Source of the DNA: Populus alba
Taxonomy: Eukaryota > Streptophyta > Magnoliopsida > Malpighiales > Salicaceae
DNA: 64,000 nt
Direction: 5' to 3'
Assembly: GCF_005239225.2 (NCBI RefSeq)
Contig: NC_133296.1
Coordinates: forward strand, 2,418,001 to 2,482,000
Part shown: piece after piece, positions 11,199 to 24,062 of the stretch
Layout of the letters: each line of letters starts with the position of its first letter
Numbering within the stretch: position 1 is the stretch's first letter
Position numbers and translations under genes: made by a program
The notes under the pieces: generated by a model
The model's input: only the letters and a program-made list of their open reading frames with translations
Databases searched by the model: none
Told to the model about the DNA's origin: nothing

Positions 11199-12507
11199 GA
11201 ACTAACTTCATGCGTGCATGAACAACTAATTACCTTTGCACAATGTTCAAGTAATGTTTGCAAAGAATGAAAGGAAAATGGGCGTACCTGGTTCTGGAAA
11301 CGTCGAAGACAATGGCAACGTTGGTTCTGGTCTCGGTGATTTTCGTCTGCTTATGTTCTTTCCTTCTGCTTGTCTCTGTGTTCCTTTTGTGCCCACTGTT
11401 TTCTCTGGTTTTCTCTTCCTCTCTTGTTCGTTCGTCTCCTCTTTAGTTTTGGTTTTTTAGAGATGAAGGAATGAAGACGATGGTGAACATTCTCTTTGGT
11501 GGTCTTTGATTCTGGGTCGTTCTTATTTTTCTGCCTTTTTTTTTTTGTTTTCTTGCTTTCTTCCTTTTTTGTTCATTCTCAGCTCCTTCGCTGTTCCTGT
11601 TTTTTTTCGTCTCTGTCTTTCTCTCTGTTTGTTTTTTTAGTCCATTTGTCCTAGTTCCTTTTTTTTTATTTATTTGAGGCTAGAAGGTCGTCTGTTCATT
11701 TCTGAGGCACGTTCCGTGAGGGATTGTGGGCATCGTGGTCGATGATCACACCGGATTTCCCGTTGGATAAATTAATTAAAATCCCTAAAGTACCCCCATA
11801 AATTTTTCAATTTTTGCTTGAATCAACCTCAAATTTTGGTATTTATTCAATTAAGTTCTCGAGTTCATTAATTAATTAAAATCAAAGTTTTATTAAGCCT
11901 CCAAACTTATCAATTTTTCGTTAAGCTCCTGATTTCATTAATTAAACTAATCCAAAGTTTAATTAAGTCCCTAAACTTATTAATTGACCAAATTAACTTT
12001 TAAATTTAATAATTTCAGCCTTAAATTTTCAATTGTGTTGCCTTAATTTTTTTTATTCGATCGTTCATTTTTCTATTAAAAATTTAAAAATTAGATTATG
12101 ATAAAATGATTTTTTAAATAATTATTTTTATCACATCGTGAAGTAGTTAGATCCGAAATAATTGTATATCTTTCAATATTTGTTTTTTATAAAAATTTAG
12201 ATCTAAAACTAATATAAAAAAAAGTGATGTCTAGCTTATTTATTTAAAATTGTTAACATTTAAAATTTATCAAAAATATTTTTTTTTACCGTTTAGTTTT
12301 AGTTTTAGAGCTTGATTTCTTTCTATTCATTATACACTGCTTCGGTAATGTATGTTTGAGCATATACAATTCGTAATGAACGCTAAATTAATTATACACC
12401 GTGAATTGAATATTTTTGAAGGAAGAGGAAGAAGAAGAACTAATTTCATGCGTGCATGAACAACTAATTACCTTTGCACAATGTTCAAATAATGTTTGCA
12501 AAGAATG
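11199..12507. repeat. 1.17-kb segment bounded by 71-bp direct repeats
   Basis: Positions 11199-11269 and 12437-12507 are the same 71-bp sequence with two differences. The segment between them has T-rich and C/T-rich tracts and, at about 11760-12050, a degenerate series of units resembling 'taagtccctaaacttatta'. No gene, transposase or terminal inverted repeats are seen. The repeat is far too long for a target duplication, so a local duplication or remnant LTR ends are possible. Confidence 0.6.
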
Positions 12508-13356
12508 CAAAGAATGCAAAGAGTCCTGAATCTGAATTCTGATATTATTAAGAACCAAGTCTCATCTTCTGATCATCAAGCTTGAAAGGCTAGCTCTACT
12601 CAGTTTCAATATCATTCCTGCACTGTCATGTTATAATTTCCTGATTCTGGGACCATTGAGCTAAAACTGGACATCCTGCCTGCCATGGGCAAGTAAAGAA
12701 AATGTACTTCTTGCGAGGAGCGAAAGGTTTTTGTTCTTAAAAGATATACAAAATCTCATCCTTTTCTTGAGTGATCAAGTGGAAGAGTGAACCAAAATTA
12801 AAACAGAATAATTGATTAGGAATTTTACTTGTGAAGCTAACTTCTATGCTCAAACCTTGTAGATGTCACTAAGGACAGAGCTTAGCCATGGCATCATTCT
12901 GATGATACAGTGAGTTGATACTGTAATGTTTTATTTGTTTTAACACTTACGTAATTTTCCTATGTTGCTTTGAAATGCAGGAATCAGAGCACAAATATTT
13001 AGCTGCAAAAATGAAGTTCAACACGGTGAGGTTTCGATCTCTGAAGGCAATTGTTAGGCCTTCTTATTTTCTCATCATTCTAGTAATTCTCTCCTCAAGC
13101 TCACACCATCTTGTTTTGTCGTTTTTCTTTATCAATGTTTGCCACTTTTAAAGTTTGTAGCAGAACTTACACACTCTTGCTTATCATAGTAGGTTCTTTC
13201 AAGTTTCATGTTCTCAGAATTGTGTGTGATGATTAAGCAATCCAAAAACCGCGTAATGTCTGAGTCTGAAGGAGTGCGTAACAAATCTTTTTCAGAGATT
13301 CAGATGACTGCAGGACTGCTGCACCGCCTGAACTCGTCAGCATCAATACATAAGGA
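12508..13356. other. Unassigned stretch with a small hydrophobic ORF
   Basis: No recognised gene. An ATG at 13011 opens 46 codons to a stop at 13151, with a basic N-terminus followed by a hydrophobic run (SYFLIILVILSSSS) like a signal peptide. It sits after a splice-acceptor-like 'tgaaatgcag'. I cannot tell whether it is expressed. Confidence 0.25.
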
Positions 13357-15025
13357 CTTTTATCTAACAATGACATTTCCATCAATCTTTCCTGCCACCC
13401 TCCCTCTCTGGTTTAAGCTCGCTATTTACCTAACAATGACATTTCCATCAATCTCGGGAGTTTATCCTCTCTCCAGGATCTGAATTTGGCAGGAAATGAT
13501 TTCTCCGAGTTGCCTGCCGGCATTGGCCACCTTGCGAAGCTAGAGAATTTGGACCTGTCAGACTGTCCAAATAATCTATTTATCTCAGAGATCCTCTCGA
13601 GTTTAAGAGCTTTGGTGGCACGTGATTGCACATCATTGGAAAAGGTGTCAATTCAGTCAAAAACAGCGCCGGATCTGTACTGGGTGGCTGTGGAAAACTA
13701 GCTGAGATTCAAGGCTTGGAGAGTGTAGAAAACAAACCAGTCATTCGCATGGAAAACTGTAACAATTTGTCAAACAATTTTAAGGAGATTCTTCTTCAGG
13801 TTTTGTCCAAGGGAAAGCTTCCTGACGTTGTTCTCCAGGGTAGCGATTTACCGCATTGGTTTATGCAATATCAAAGAGACAGATCTTCCTCAATATTTCG
13901 TATACCACCCATTTCAGCTGGTTTAAGTCGAGGACTAAGAGTGTGTTTGGTATTGCGGTAGCTTTTGTGGTTATGATTTGAAAAAAGTTGTTTTTATAAA
14001 AAGTACTTTTAGTTGAGGTTGGTTTGAAAAAATAAGTGTTTGGTTAAAACTGTGGTTGAAATTGAGATTGAAGAAAAAATAGTTTAATGTATTTGGTTAA
14101 AAAAATGCTTTTCAAATTGAGGTTATAAAATAATTTTTAAAAAATATATATTAATATTGATGATTTTAAATTTAAATATTGTAAAATTAATTACTCCTAT
14201 TACATCATGAAATAAATAATACTTTATATAAAATATTATTTATTATTCCATTGAACTATTTATAATTCTATTACGTACAAAATTCATCCGATAAGGACTA
14301 TAGATTCCATGGTTTTTTTAGCGTGCAACAAAATCAGGTAAAATATCATCAGAAACAAAATTAGAATTGTGATCAAATTCCACAAATATTACATCATCAT
14401 GCGATATTCTTTTAATTTATGTAGTATTATTAAATAATATTAAATATTATTTTTTTGAGTAAAACATAATTTTAAAAAAATTAAAATTTTTTTACCGGGT
14501 CGGACACGGTCCAATGAATTATGTTCGTGTGAATAGTGAAAAAAATTCAACAGCGACAGGTTAATGCGAGGCTTCTCGCATTACAGGTGAATTATAATTC
14601 ACCTGGGCACTGTTACGAATAGTGTACAGGTAAATAAAAAGAAGCAGCGGAAGAGAAGCAGCTCCCAGCTGCTTTTGCAAAACCATGGTTTGATGGAAAA
14701 AATTATGGACCCATCAAATAAAAAACAGCTTTTCTTATGCTACCAAACGCTTGGTAATTGTCTGGACTGTCTATGCAGCCATTGAAGTTGCCAGATGGAC
14801 AGGACCGTTCTTGAGCATTACATTTCCAACTTGCTTTTCTCTTTGTTCTGCACGACCGGACATTTCTTCAAGGCACGAGGTTATGATGGAGATCATTCTT
14901 GGGTGATCTATATCCCATTTAGCAGGATTCAAGGTGCAATAGAAGGTGGAGACGAATTGGAAGTGTCTGTCAAGCCAGGCGATAATACTATTATAAAGAA
15001 GTGTACAATTGTAAGCAAGTTATGA
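13357..15025 (+). pseudogene. TNL fragment D: scrambled last exon
   Basis: This matches only the final (LRR plus C-JID) exon of TNL A/B. At the left end the LRR piece encoding LSNNDISIN-like codons occurs twice (13357-13387 and 13421-13456), separated by a stretch that lies upstream of it in the intact genes. One T is missing near 13678 ('ctgtactgg' for 'ctgttactgg'), shifting the frame. An 817-bp insertion occupies 13938-14754, and the C-terminal part resumes at 14755 with about 55 bp lost near 14850. No TIR or NB-ARC sequence is adjacent. It ends in the same PFSRIQGAIEGGDELEVSVK tail as TNL A, and its 3' flank runs straight into DUF2358 sequence at about 15245. Confidence 0.85.
13938..14754. 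mobile_element. Non-autonomous DNA-transposon-like insertion in TNL fragment D
   Basis: Clean 817-bp interruption of the TNL exon, flanked on both sides by TA. The left end contains GTGTTTGGTA and the right end, read on the other strand, GCGTTTGGTA, so the ends are inverted and related over about 10 bp. No coding capacity. A 2-bp TA target fits Tc1/mariner-like elements, but the short imperfect ends leave the class open. Confidence 0.6.
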
Positions 15026-15315
15026 TTTTTATCCTATAACTTTATTAAGGAATTACTTGGATTATATATTAGTTGTATTATAACTTTCAATATGAATTTC
15101 AGAGATTCAGATTCAGATCTCAGACTACTATACATAGTGTTTTCTAGCTTATTTTTAGAACAATTTAAAATTATCAACATTTAGAATTTATCAAAAGTCG
15201 AGTTTTTTTTTATAATCCAATTTTAAATTATCAACAATTTTAAGTTGAAACTTCATGTGAATATGCAGCTTTTATTTCCTGTGAAATCAATTTTAAGTTT
15301 ATAAAGATCGTTTAC

Positions 15316-17318
15316 CTTCTCAATGTTTTATAATCCAATTGATGGACAGCCGAAGAAAGGAACCAGCAATTTCAAATTACGTGAATACAACTTAGTACCT
15401 GATCAGTTAGAGAACTCCTCAGTATCTGATGAATTGGGATAAATGAAACAGCTGAAGATGTATAATCACATAAAATCTCAAAGGAATTTAATGGTTGGAT
15501 CTTCTAAGATACAATCTTTATCATAAATCGCTGACGTGAAAACCCCTGCTTTTAATTTATACGGGCAACAGTATGAGTATTTTGATGCTAAAGGGGTAAT
15601 TATCTGGATCTTCTATTGAGAGCAGGGTTGAGATTTTCATGGAATCATACACAATGCAATCCCAGAACTCATGCTTGAGAATAAAATGCCAACAAAACTG
15701 AGGTTTCCTTTTTTCACATCTATTTCTTTTTTGATGAACATGGTGCAATTTTGTTCAAGCCAAAACCAGACAAGGCTACAAAGGAAGTGGCTGTAACCCA
15801 AAACAAGAAAGAAGAGTAATATCCAAACACCAAAAGTCTACAGCCCACAAACAATGACAGAAAAACATATAGGAACAAGAGAGAAGGTCATTCAGCAGCT
15901 AGAAAATGATCTAAATAGACAAACTGTCAAGAACCTTGCGAAGAAACACAATACTGATGTGCCAAAAAACTGACAACCCCTTGCATAGAAACCAAAACCA
16001 CTCAAGAAACCTATGGCATAGAAATTAACCCAATGGAACACAACCAGCAGTTTCATCAAATTAGCAATCAGATAGGTAAAGTACGGGACACAAAGGGCAC
16101 AGCATAGCTGATTTTTGCTCTTAAAAAAATGCAGGGAGATGAAGTCCATTAAGTCAAACCAACAAATTCAAAATCAGCAACACCAGCACACTAAAGACAG
16201 GAAGGAAAAAGTTCAAAGGATGCAGAGATGAAAAACACCTAATTCAAGTAAAGTAAAACACAAGGGTCGACTTAGCTGCAAGAAAAGGCCATAACCCAAT
16301 TATTATCTTGGTTCCTAAAATGCAAACTTCACTCAACTGAGAGGGGAAATCAAGAAGGCAACCAAACAATCAGTATAAAACAATGAGCAGATTAATACCT
16401 GTGACGAAATAAGCATTCTCATAATCAGACTTGAGGATCATTATAACATCATCAATACCAGAAACAGTTATCTCATCTCTATCTTTATTGTTCACTTTCT
16501 CTAATCTACAGAACCAAAAGGAGAAAATAAACAGTTAATTAACAATCAATACCTGAAAATTCAAACACACACACAGCATAATCCCTAAAAATCCACGAAA
16601 ATAACACCTCATAACAAGAAACAAAACTCTAATTAAAAGTCAATATTTTTATGTTGCCAATGTCATCAATTTTCTTTCCCACGAAGTACAGCATCCAAAA
16701 GCAGCAATTTTTTCAAAGAGGGCTTTGAGTTTCTTTGTTTGGTTTCCATTTTTTTCTCAAAACCCTAAACTACACACACATAACCCCTCAACATCCGTAG
16801 ATTTGGGCCTTGTCCCCTCTTAGAAAAAAAAAAAAAAAAACATAATCAAAGTTCATCCTTTTGACATGTCAATGTCATAATTCATCTTCGACACGAAGAA
16901 CAACATTTAAAAGAAGCAATTTTGGAAGAGGGTTTTGTTTCATTTTGTTTGTTTCCGGACATCTTCCCAAGAAACAACCAGAAAACGCAATTGAAGAGGG
17001 AGAATAATAAGGAAGATACCTCTCTTTGCCTGAGAAGGAGAAAACCCTTAAAAGCTCTGTGACCCCACTTACAGCCAATTTCAAAATCTGTGGGGTTTTA
17101 GTTCTAGTTTGGCTCTTCTTTTCATTATCTGTTGCTCCTGAGCAGCATCTAATTCCATGAATTCTCTGCAAGATTAATGCTAGTTTGGCTAGAAAGAAGA
17201 GAGAAATTCAACTTGAAAATTGAAACTTTGACAGAATGAATAATTTGAAGGGTGGGTCCCTTGCTTGTTACCTTAAAAGTCATTAAGGTTGTTGGATTAG
17301 AGAGCATATTCCCGCCAT
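15316..17318 (-). pseudogene. DUF2358 gene copy A, broken and 3'-truncated
   Basis: Minus-strand paralogue of the gene at 50310-54368. Exons 1-5 can be placed: 17272-17318, 17020-17165, 16399-16505, about 15490-15545 and 15316-15398. Exon 1 is one base shorter than in the intact copy (47 against 48 nt), so translation from its ATG stops within a few codons after MAGICS. Exon 4 has lost its splice donor in a small deletion at about 15483-15490. Exons 6-8, encoding the C-terminal half, are absent because intron 5 is cut at about 15245 and joined to TNL 3' flank. Exons 2 and 3 are still open and well conserved (SGVTELLRVFSFSGKER, DDVIMILKSDYENAYFVTG), so the decay is recent. Confidence 0.85.
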
Positions 17319-17610
17319 TTTTGTAACAGACACGGAATGGAATCAGTTAGTCAGTCCATGTAGGTGTCATTTCTCGAGTACTGGTAGTTCTCGAGTACTG
17401 GTAGCCACTAATGAGCTGCCTGTTCAAGAATTTTTTATTGTTTGTTTTTTGAAAAGTAGTTATTGAAAAATTATTTTTAAAATTTTTTTGTATTTATTTA
17501 TTATTAAAAAAGTTAATCAACGAAAAACATTATTCGGTAAAATACTTTCCAATCAATTTCAGTTAAAGAAAAATTTGACTTAGTTTTCAAGAAAATATTT
17601 TCCCTTTAGC
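17319..17610. other. Upstream flank of DUF2358 copy A
   Basis: The part nearest the gene (to about 17430) resembles the flank of DUF2358 copy C (54369-54470), with a short local duplication around 'ctcgagtactggtag'. Nothing further seen. Confidence 0.45.
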
Positions 17611-18430
17611 TGTGTTTGTTTTCCGGAAAGTGGTTTTCGGGAAATCACTTTCCAAACTTTCTTGTGTTTGTTTGTCATTAGAAAAATTGGTCAATGGAAA
17701 ATACTTTCCAGTAAAAGTAAAATTTGGCTTGGTTTTCAGGAAAGTGTTTTCCTGAAAACTTTAAGTGGAAAACACTTTCCGAATGTTGTGAAAAATTTAG
17801 AAATGTCATTATTTGTTGATTATATCAAATTTGATCCTCAAACTTTTGATTACTATATATATTTTGTTTTGAATATTTATTTTTCAATTTCATCTCTTAA
17901 AATTTTATTTTTATATTAACTTTGGTCCTTATTTTTACAATTATTATTTGCTTTTTCCTTATCATTTTTTTATTGAAATTTTTTATCTATCAAATTTGGT
18001 CCTCATTCTTTTGATTGGTACTTATTTTATTTGAAATAATTTATGAAATGTTGATTATTATTATTTTTAATTTCTTCATCTTTCATTTTTTTTTTTAATT
18101 TTTTAAATTTGATCTCTATTATTTTGATTATTATTTATTTTATTTGAGATAATTTATGAAATTATATTTTTTTTTCAATTTCATTCTCATTCAACTTTTT
18201 AATTTGTAAGATTTGTTCCTTATTATTTTAATAAACTTGAGAAAAATAAAATATTAATAAGTTATTTTCTAGCTCATTTTCTATTACATAACCAAACACT
18301 AGAAAGTGTTTTCCAACTTATTTTCTATTACACTACCAAATATCGGAAAATATTTTCTCGAAATTCACTTTCCTGGAATTCACTTTTCCCAGAATTTACT
18401 TTCCAAAAATAAACTACTTTCCAGCAAACA
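17611..18430. mobile_element. MITE-like element with imperfect inverted ends
   Basis: The left end reads TGTTTGTTTTCCGGAAAGTGG. The right end on the opposite strand reads TGTTTGCTGGAAAGTAG and is followed by further GGAAAGT motifs, giving inverted related ends about 0.8 kb apart. The interior is AT-rich with repeated 'tttggtcct' phrases and no credible gene. The target duplication was not resolved. Confidence 0.4.
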
Positions 18431-19843
18431 AAAAGGAAGCTTAGCTTTTCTTTCGGCTATTGTTGGGGGAGTATGAAAGTTATTATTTTTTAAAGTATAT
18501 TTTTATTTGAAAATAGATAATAATATTATTTTTTTTAAAAAAAATATTTTTAATATTAATATATCAAAATAATTTTAAAAATAAAAATATTATTTTCAAT
18601 TAAAAATATTTTTTAAAAATATATAAAATACAATTTTAATCACACAAATAAATACTCATCTAGTTGGATGTAACATATTCCTCCAACTTTTATATGTTAA
18701 TTTTTAATAATGTTAAATGTTTGTGTTAAAATATATATTTTTAATATATTTATTTGAAATGTATTTTTTTTTTAAGTATAACGAATCTACTCCCATATCC
18801 CATCTATCTATTTATTTCTTTAATATAGTTGATGAATTTGTATAAGATTCTTTGAAAAAAAAAATTAATAAAATAAAAACATATCAAAATAACTGAATCA
18901 AGATATTTTAAAAGGAAGAATATATATTTTTTTTAATTTTTGATAAATAAATGAATCAATCAATGACAAAAAAAAAAAAAAAAACAAAGGAAGAAAAAGA
19001 AAATGATATAAAATATTGGGTTGCGTGTGTGGTCCTAGCTCAGGCATGAACTGGGCCTGCTCCATGAAACAAAATTTTCTACACGGGCCTTTAAGACCCA
19101 TTTTTTAAACACAGTTAGCCGCAGTCTAGGCCCCAAAAAAAAAAAAAAAAAAAAAGAAGCTTGAAACGAAGACAAATGTGTATTTGAACCCACAATCAAA
19201 CGGTTAGAATCCAATTTTCTTAAAGCCACTTTGTTTGTCTTTGAAAATCTTTGACAACCAATTGTTGGTATTTTAATATTTTTAAAAAAATAAGAAATGA
19301 TTCTTAAGAATCAAAATTCTCGATTTTAATTTGCCAGTACCATTATTCCTTATATATGCTCTTATTAATGACCAATAATTAGTCAAATTGAAAGAATTCA
19401 ATGAATGAGGAAAACATTAGAAAAAACAAAGAAAACGATTGTCGGATCTTAAATTCATAAGATAAGTTTATTTTGAATTAAATATTTATTTTTTTGTATT
19501 TTTCAGTGCTTAGATGAGAAAAACTCGTTGAAAAATAGCATTAAAAAAAGAAAATTGATAATTAGAACAATTTCAGTGACAAAAAATATCGGTATTAAAG
19601 TCAAGGGTATTTTCATCAAAATAAAAAATTGGCTAAAATTACAAAATATATTATTTTTTCAAAATAATTGTAACAAAATACATAATCTAAATGTGTGCGA
19701 AACCAAATTAACAATTAAAGATATATATATATTAAATTCTTTGTCTTTTTTTCTACATTCTTCTTTAATGTTGGGATTTTTGTATTTTTTTTTAGATTTT
19801 TTCAAATTTAATCATTCGGTTTATTTTGAACCTGCACTCTTGA
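18431..19843. other. AT-rich intergenic DNA
   Basis: Poly-A runs at about 18969-18983 and 19134-19155. From about 19190 it matches DNA near 60975-61060, and from about 19660 DNA upstream of the TNLs (about 5550-5660). No gene seen. Confidence 0.5.
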
Positions 19844-21100
19844 CCGTGGTGGAGCCACGTAGAAACAAAAGAGGACAATTGCCCCCTTAATTTTTTAATA
19901 TTAAGATATTAATATAATAGGTTGATGAGAGTTTGATACACGGAAAAGTAAAAAAAATGAAAAGTTATTGTTGAATTATATTTTAATATAATATATATGT
20001 ACAGCTCATTGACTCAAAATTTTTATAAACAGCTAGTTCACTCAATTTGTTTTTTTCTTTCACTAATTAACATAAAGCTTCTTTACATTTTGATATGTTA
20101 TTGAATGCCTCTCTCACTCTCATGCAAATTTCTCTTTTTTTAGCTTTATGAGGTAATTTTTTTTTTAAATTTATTTCATTATCTGATTTTAGTTATATTT
20201 TTTTTTATAATTAGTCATTAAAAACATTAGGATTTATGATAATTTAGGGGTTTTGATATGAATGTATTCAAAATAAATGTTTGAATTTACTAATTTAATT
20301 AATTAAATATTTTCTTTTTTATTATAAATGAATAAATTAATGTTCATACAAAACCATTATTTTTGACATCTCGTGTATTGATAGAGTATATTATTGAAAT
20401 TATTTAACCGAGATCTCTTAATTCATTATAATCTTGGATTAATTATTAATTAAGGTCTCTTAATTTATAATGTACATATATTGATTGTCATTTTATATCA
20501 CATATTTGTTTGTAATTAATTGTTAATGAGATGCTTGGAGTTAGGAGATGCATAAGTTTAAATTCTATAAGCTATAATTTTTCTCTCTCGGCATTTTCTC
20601 TTATTTGAAACTAGAATATAATATTAAAACTTGTTTTATATATTTGACTTGGTGAGTTCATAAAACTTTTGTGTGTTTTAGAAATAATTTAAATGTCTAG
20701 AAATGATTAAGTATAATTTAATTAACATACTTATTATATGCATATAGATATGAATTGAAATGAGTTTTGATGAATTGATGTGTATTTTGCTATGAATTTC
20801 ATATGAAAAATCTAGAATTATTGTATAACTCAATTGACTATTGTTTAACAACGAATTATTGTGTAGTTCTGTTAATTATTATGTAGACACTAATAATAAT
20901 AAAAAAACTAGAAGATTCATAAATAAAATTAACATATCATTAGACAAGTATTTCAAGCGTAAATACTTTAAGAATGAAAAATCTTTTAAAATTTTAAATT
21001 ATGTAACTCAATCAACTTCAAAGAAAAATTATATTAAAAAATTATATAATATTTCTTATTAATTTGTGTCCTCATCTTAAAAACTCTGGCTCCACCACTG
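19844..21100. mobile_element. hAT-type non-autonomous DNA transposon
   Basis: Terminal inverted repeats: the left end ccGTGGTGGAGCCA and the right end, on the other strand, caGTGGTGGAGCCA, agree at 13 of 14 positions. They are flanked by 8-bp direct repeats ACTCTTGA (19836-19843) and ACTCTTAA (21101-21108), 7 of 8 matching. An 8-bp duplication and short inverted ends are hallmarks of hAT elements. The 1257-bp interior is AT-rich without a transposase frame, so it would depend on one made elsewhere. Confidence 0.75.
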
Positions 21101-23999
21101 ACTCTTAATATATTTCAATTTGATTTATATGACTTCCCGTGAACCTACACTTGCAAAAGAAAGAAAGTATAACCAATCAACCTACAATTAAAGTAGTTCA
21201 TCATGAATCACACTATAACTGACCACATCTATAAATTTATTAAAATAAAATAAGATACACACATATATATGTGTGTGTGTGTGGTAGAAAAAGACACGGA
21301 AAACAACAGCCCACATGTCGGATGTGAGAATAGATAGCTTGACTGTATACAATTATACATTATGATTCCATCACAACACGTTTTCCATAAACACTTTATC
21401 ATTGTTATAAATATCTCGATGCATTAATGAGTTTCTATTTTCAATAATATCTCTGTGTTTATGTTGTTAAAGAGAAATATAAAATAATTCTTGAAATCTT
21501 AAAACGATTCTTTGTTAAGCCCACAGATTAATTCAATTCGTTAAATTCTTTGTTTCTGTACTTATACAATTAAAGATAGATATACTGAATTCTGTCTTTT
21601 TTCTCCATCCTTCTTCAATGTTGGGATTCTTATATTTTTTTTGAATTTGTCATTCGATTTATTTTGAACCCATATTCGTAATATGTTTCAATTTGATTCG
21701 TAATATGGTATCGTATGAACATGTTTTAACATTTGCTATTTTATATGACTTGCTGAGAATCCACACCGGAATCTGTGGCAAATGAAGGGGAGCATACTAA
21801 CTACTGAATTTCCAAGTACTTCATGATGCATCTACTCTATTAATTAGCAAGTTCAAACCCAATGAGCACGATAAACGTGTTATTGGTTGGTGAAGCTTTC
21901 ATGTCATATACAGAGAGGCCGCCAATGCGACAGTTTGTGACATTTCATTGTAGAAGAAAAGAAAAGAAAAGAAAGGTCGTCTCGGACCATTCAACCACGA
22001 TAAAAAAGCTACAAAGCTGTCAAATTCTGGAATGTGAAAGCAAAGAAAACCACAATAAAGCTGCACTGGAAAAAAAGGAAAAAGAAAAACCAAAATTAAC
22101 GTGATTGGCAGTGATACGTACGTTCCGTCCACTTGACTAAAGAAGAACCAAAGAGAACATGACTTCCATGGCACAATCTGGGGCCAAGGGAGTTTACTAG
22201 CTGTTGCATTTCCATGTTCATGATGCATCTACTCCATGAGCATGATTAACAGGTTATTGGCTGGTGAAGCTTTAATGGCATAATGCTGTGACGTAACAAG
22301 AAGCAATTAACACGACAAGTTGTGACCTTTCTTGACTGATTCAACACTAGCTAGCGATCTATTCATCTTTGCTAATTACGCACAAAAACAACTTACAACA
22401 GATCCACACATGATATCACAGGCAATATCGGAAACTTTATACTGCCAAGAGACTAACCTGCAATAATATCTTATTAATTATCTTTTAGATTTATTTTAAA
22501 GAAAAAATAGATATAAATAGAAGAGATAACTAATCCTAAGTGTAGATATACATGCATACAACAATTTTCGATCCACTGTCTTAACATGTCATAAGACTAT
22601 TATCCTACTGACATTAATAGCTACATCCAATACTCACCAATAGACGATCCTTGTAAAAACCAAACCATCCCAACTGTTAAGAACAACTAATTTTGAAACT
22701 TGAAAATAAAAAAACTTGACAAGGAAGAAGTTGGTTTCCTCAAAATAATAGAAGCCAAAGATAAGAAGATTTTAAGGAAATAATACAATTGGTAACTTTC
22801 TTCAATAATGTTGGATTTATCACATCGAAATCTTTTTTATAATACCAAAATTATCATCTGACCTTTGGTATGACTACTGGTTGATTTCATCACAATAAAT
22901 GAATTTTAGCCTTTCATTTTTTGTTTGCTAATGAATAACTACTGGTCTTACTTAGTTTGGATGCTTTTTTTTTTCATTTAGAAAAATAACCCCATATTTC
23001 TTTAGTTAAGATAAATGAAGAAACAGTGATCTATCTTTTATACTTCAATTATTTGATAAATTGACCATTAAACTATGTGGTTAGATTGTTTTTGTAATAG
23101 ATCTTATCTTGTAATGATTGTGTTCATGATCAATCATTAACACAACTTGTTAATATTCTAACAAGTGTTTATTGTTGTTGATTTTTATTAGAGGACTATT
23201 CTTTTATGATTCCAAAACTTATTCTCTTTGTAAGATGTATTGTTTAGCATCATTCTTTTGTACTAGCATATTGTTCACATGCCACATCCTTCTGAATTGG
23301 ATCTTGGTTTGTAGACCTCTTTGCCATCTTTTTTCAAGTATATGAGAAGTTTTCATCTCTAAATTATTTTTTAACCTCATTATTGTGTTTTGATGACTTT
23401 TTTTGTGGCTTCTGCTCATGTAAGATTCAAAATTTTGGTCCAAATCCAAGCCCAAGTCAACCTAAATCCAACCTAAGTTAACCTATGGTTAAAAAATATG
23501 TTTTCTTAGTTTTGTTTTTATTATTTAATTTAGAAAATTAAATATTATATTTAATAATTTAAATTTTTTTAGCCTGTTTACTACTTTTACTTTATTTTCA
23601 GGGTTTATATATAAATATATGCAGTCTCTTATACGAAAACAACTTATTGAATTAGTACAAAATCATGGATAAAAAAATTGATAGTTAGAATGAACAAATA
23701 AAAAAAATGAACTTAACAGACAAATTTAAATAATTAAAAATCTGCATGAATTTTAACAATATCCTACAAAATTACTAGTATGAACAACTGAAGGTTTTGA
23801 ACGAATGAGCCTGCAATTAAGCATCGTTAGAAATTATAAGACTTGGAAATGAATTTTCCCAGGATTTACCAAATCTTCCTCCCAATAAAAAACTGATGTT
23901 AGTGTTGTTGACGTATATCAAATTCTGTAATATAAGAACAAAGATGAATAGGAAATTTTGTAATTAAAAATTCCAACAAATATTCCATTTCTTTTTTTC
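21101..23999. other. Intergenic DNA with diverged copies of TNL upstream sequence; RLK2 promoter region at the end
   Basis: Blocks at about 21540-21740 and 22130-22290 resemble the upstream region of TNL A/C (for example the phrase around 'ggttattggctggtgaagc'), showing that a TNL unit or its flank once sat here. From about 23790 the sequence is the RLK promoter region shared with RLK1 and RLK3. A (GT)n run lies at about 21269-21282. No intact gene is seen. Confidence 0.5.
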
Positions 24000-24007
24000 T
24001 ATAAATA
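24000..24007 (+). promoter_or_regulatory. TATA box of RLK2 (TATAAATA)
   Basis: A consensus TATA box 55 bp before the ATG at 24063. Transcription would start near 24030, so the in-frame ATG at 24015 should lie outside the mRNA. Confidence 0.65.
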
Positions 24008-24062
24008 CCTATCATTGGAGCCTAGGATCTTCATCTTCCATAGCAAACCATATCCATTCCAC

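Noticed and set aside
19528..19890. 120-codon AT-rich frame
   Set aside because: Low-complexity, Lys/Asn/Ile-rich, and it crosses the border of the hAT-like element.
24015..24062. Upstream in-frame ATG of RLK2
   Set aside because: Only 8 bp beyond the TATA box, so it is unlikely to be transcribed. The signal peptide starts best at 24063, and RLK3 has no equivalent codons.
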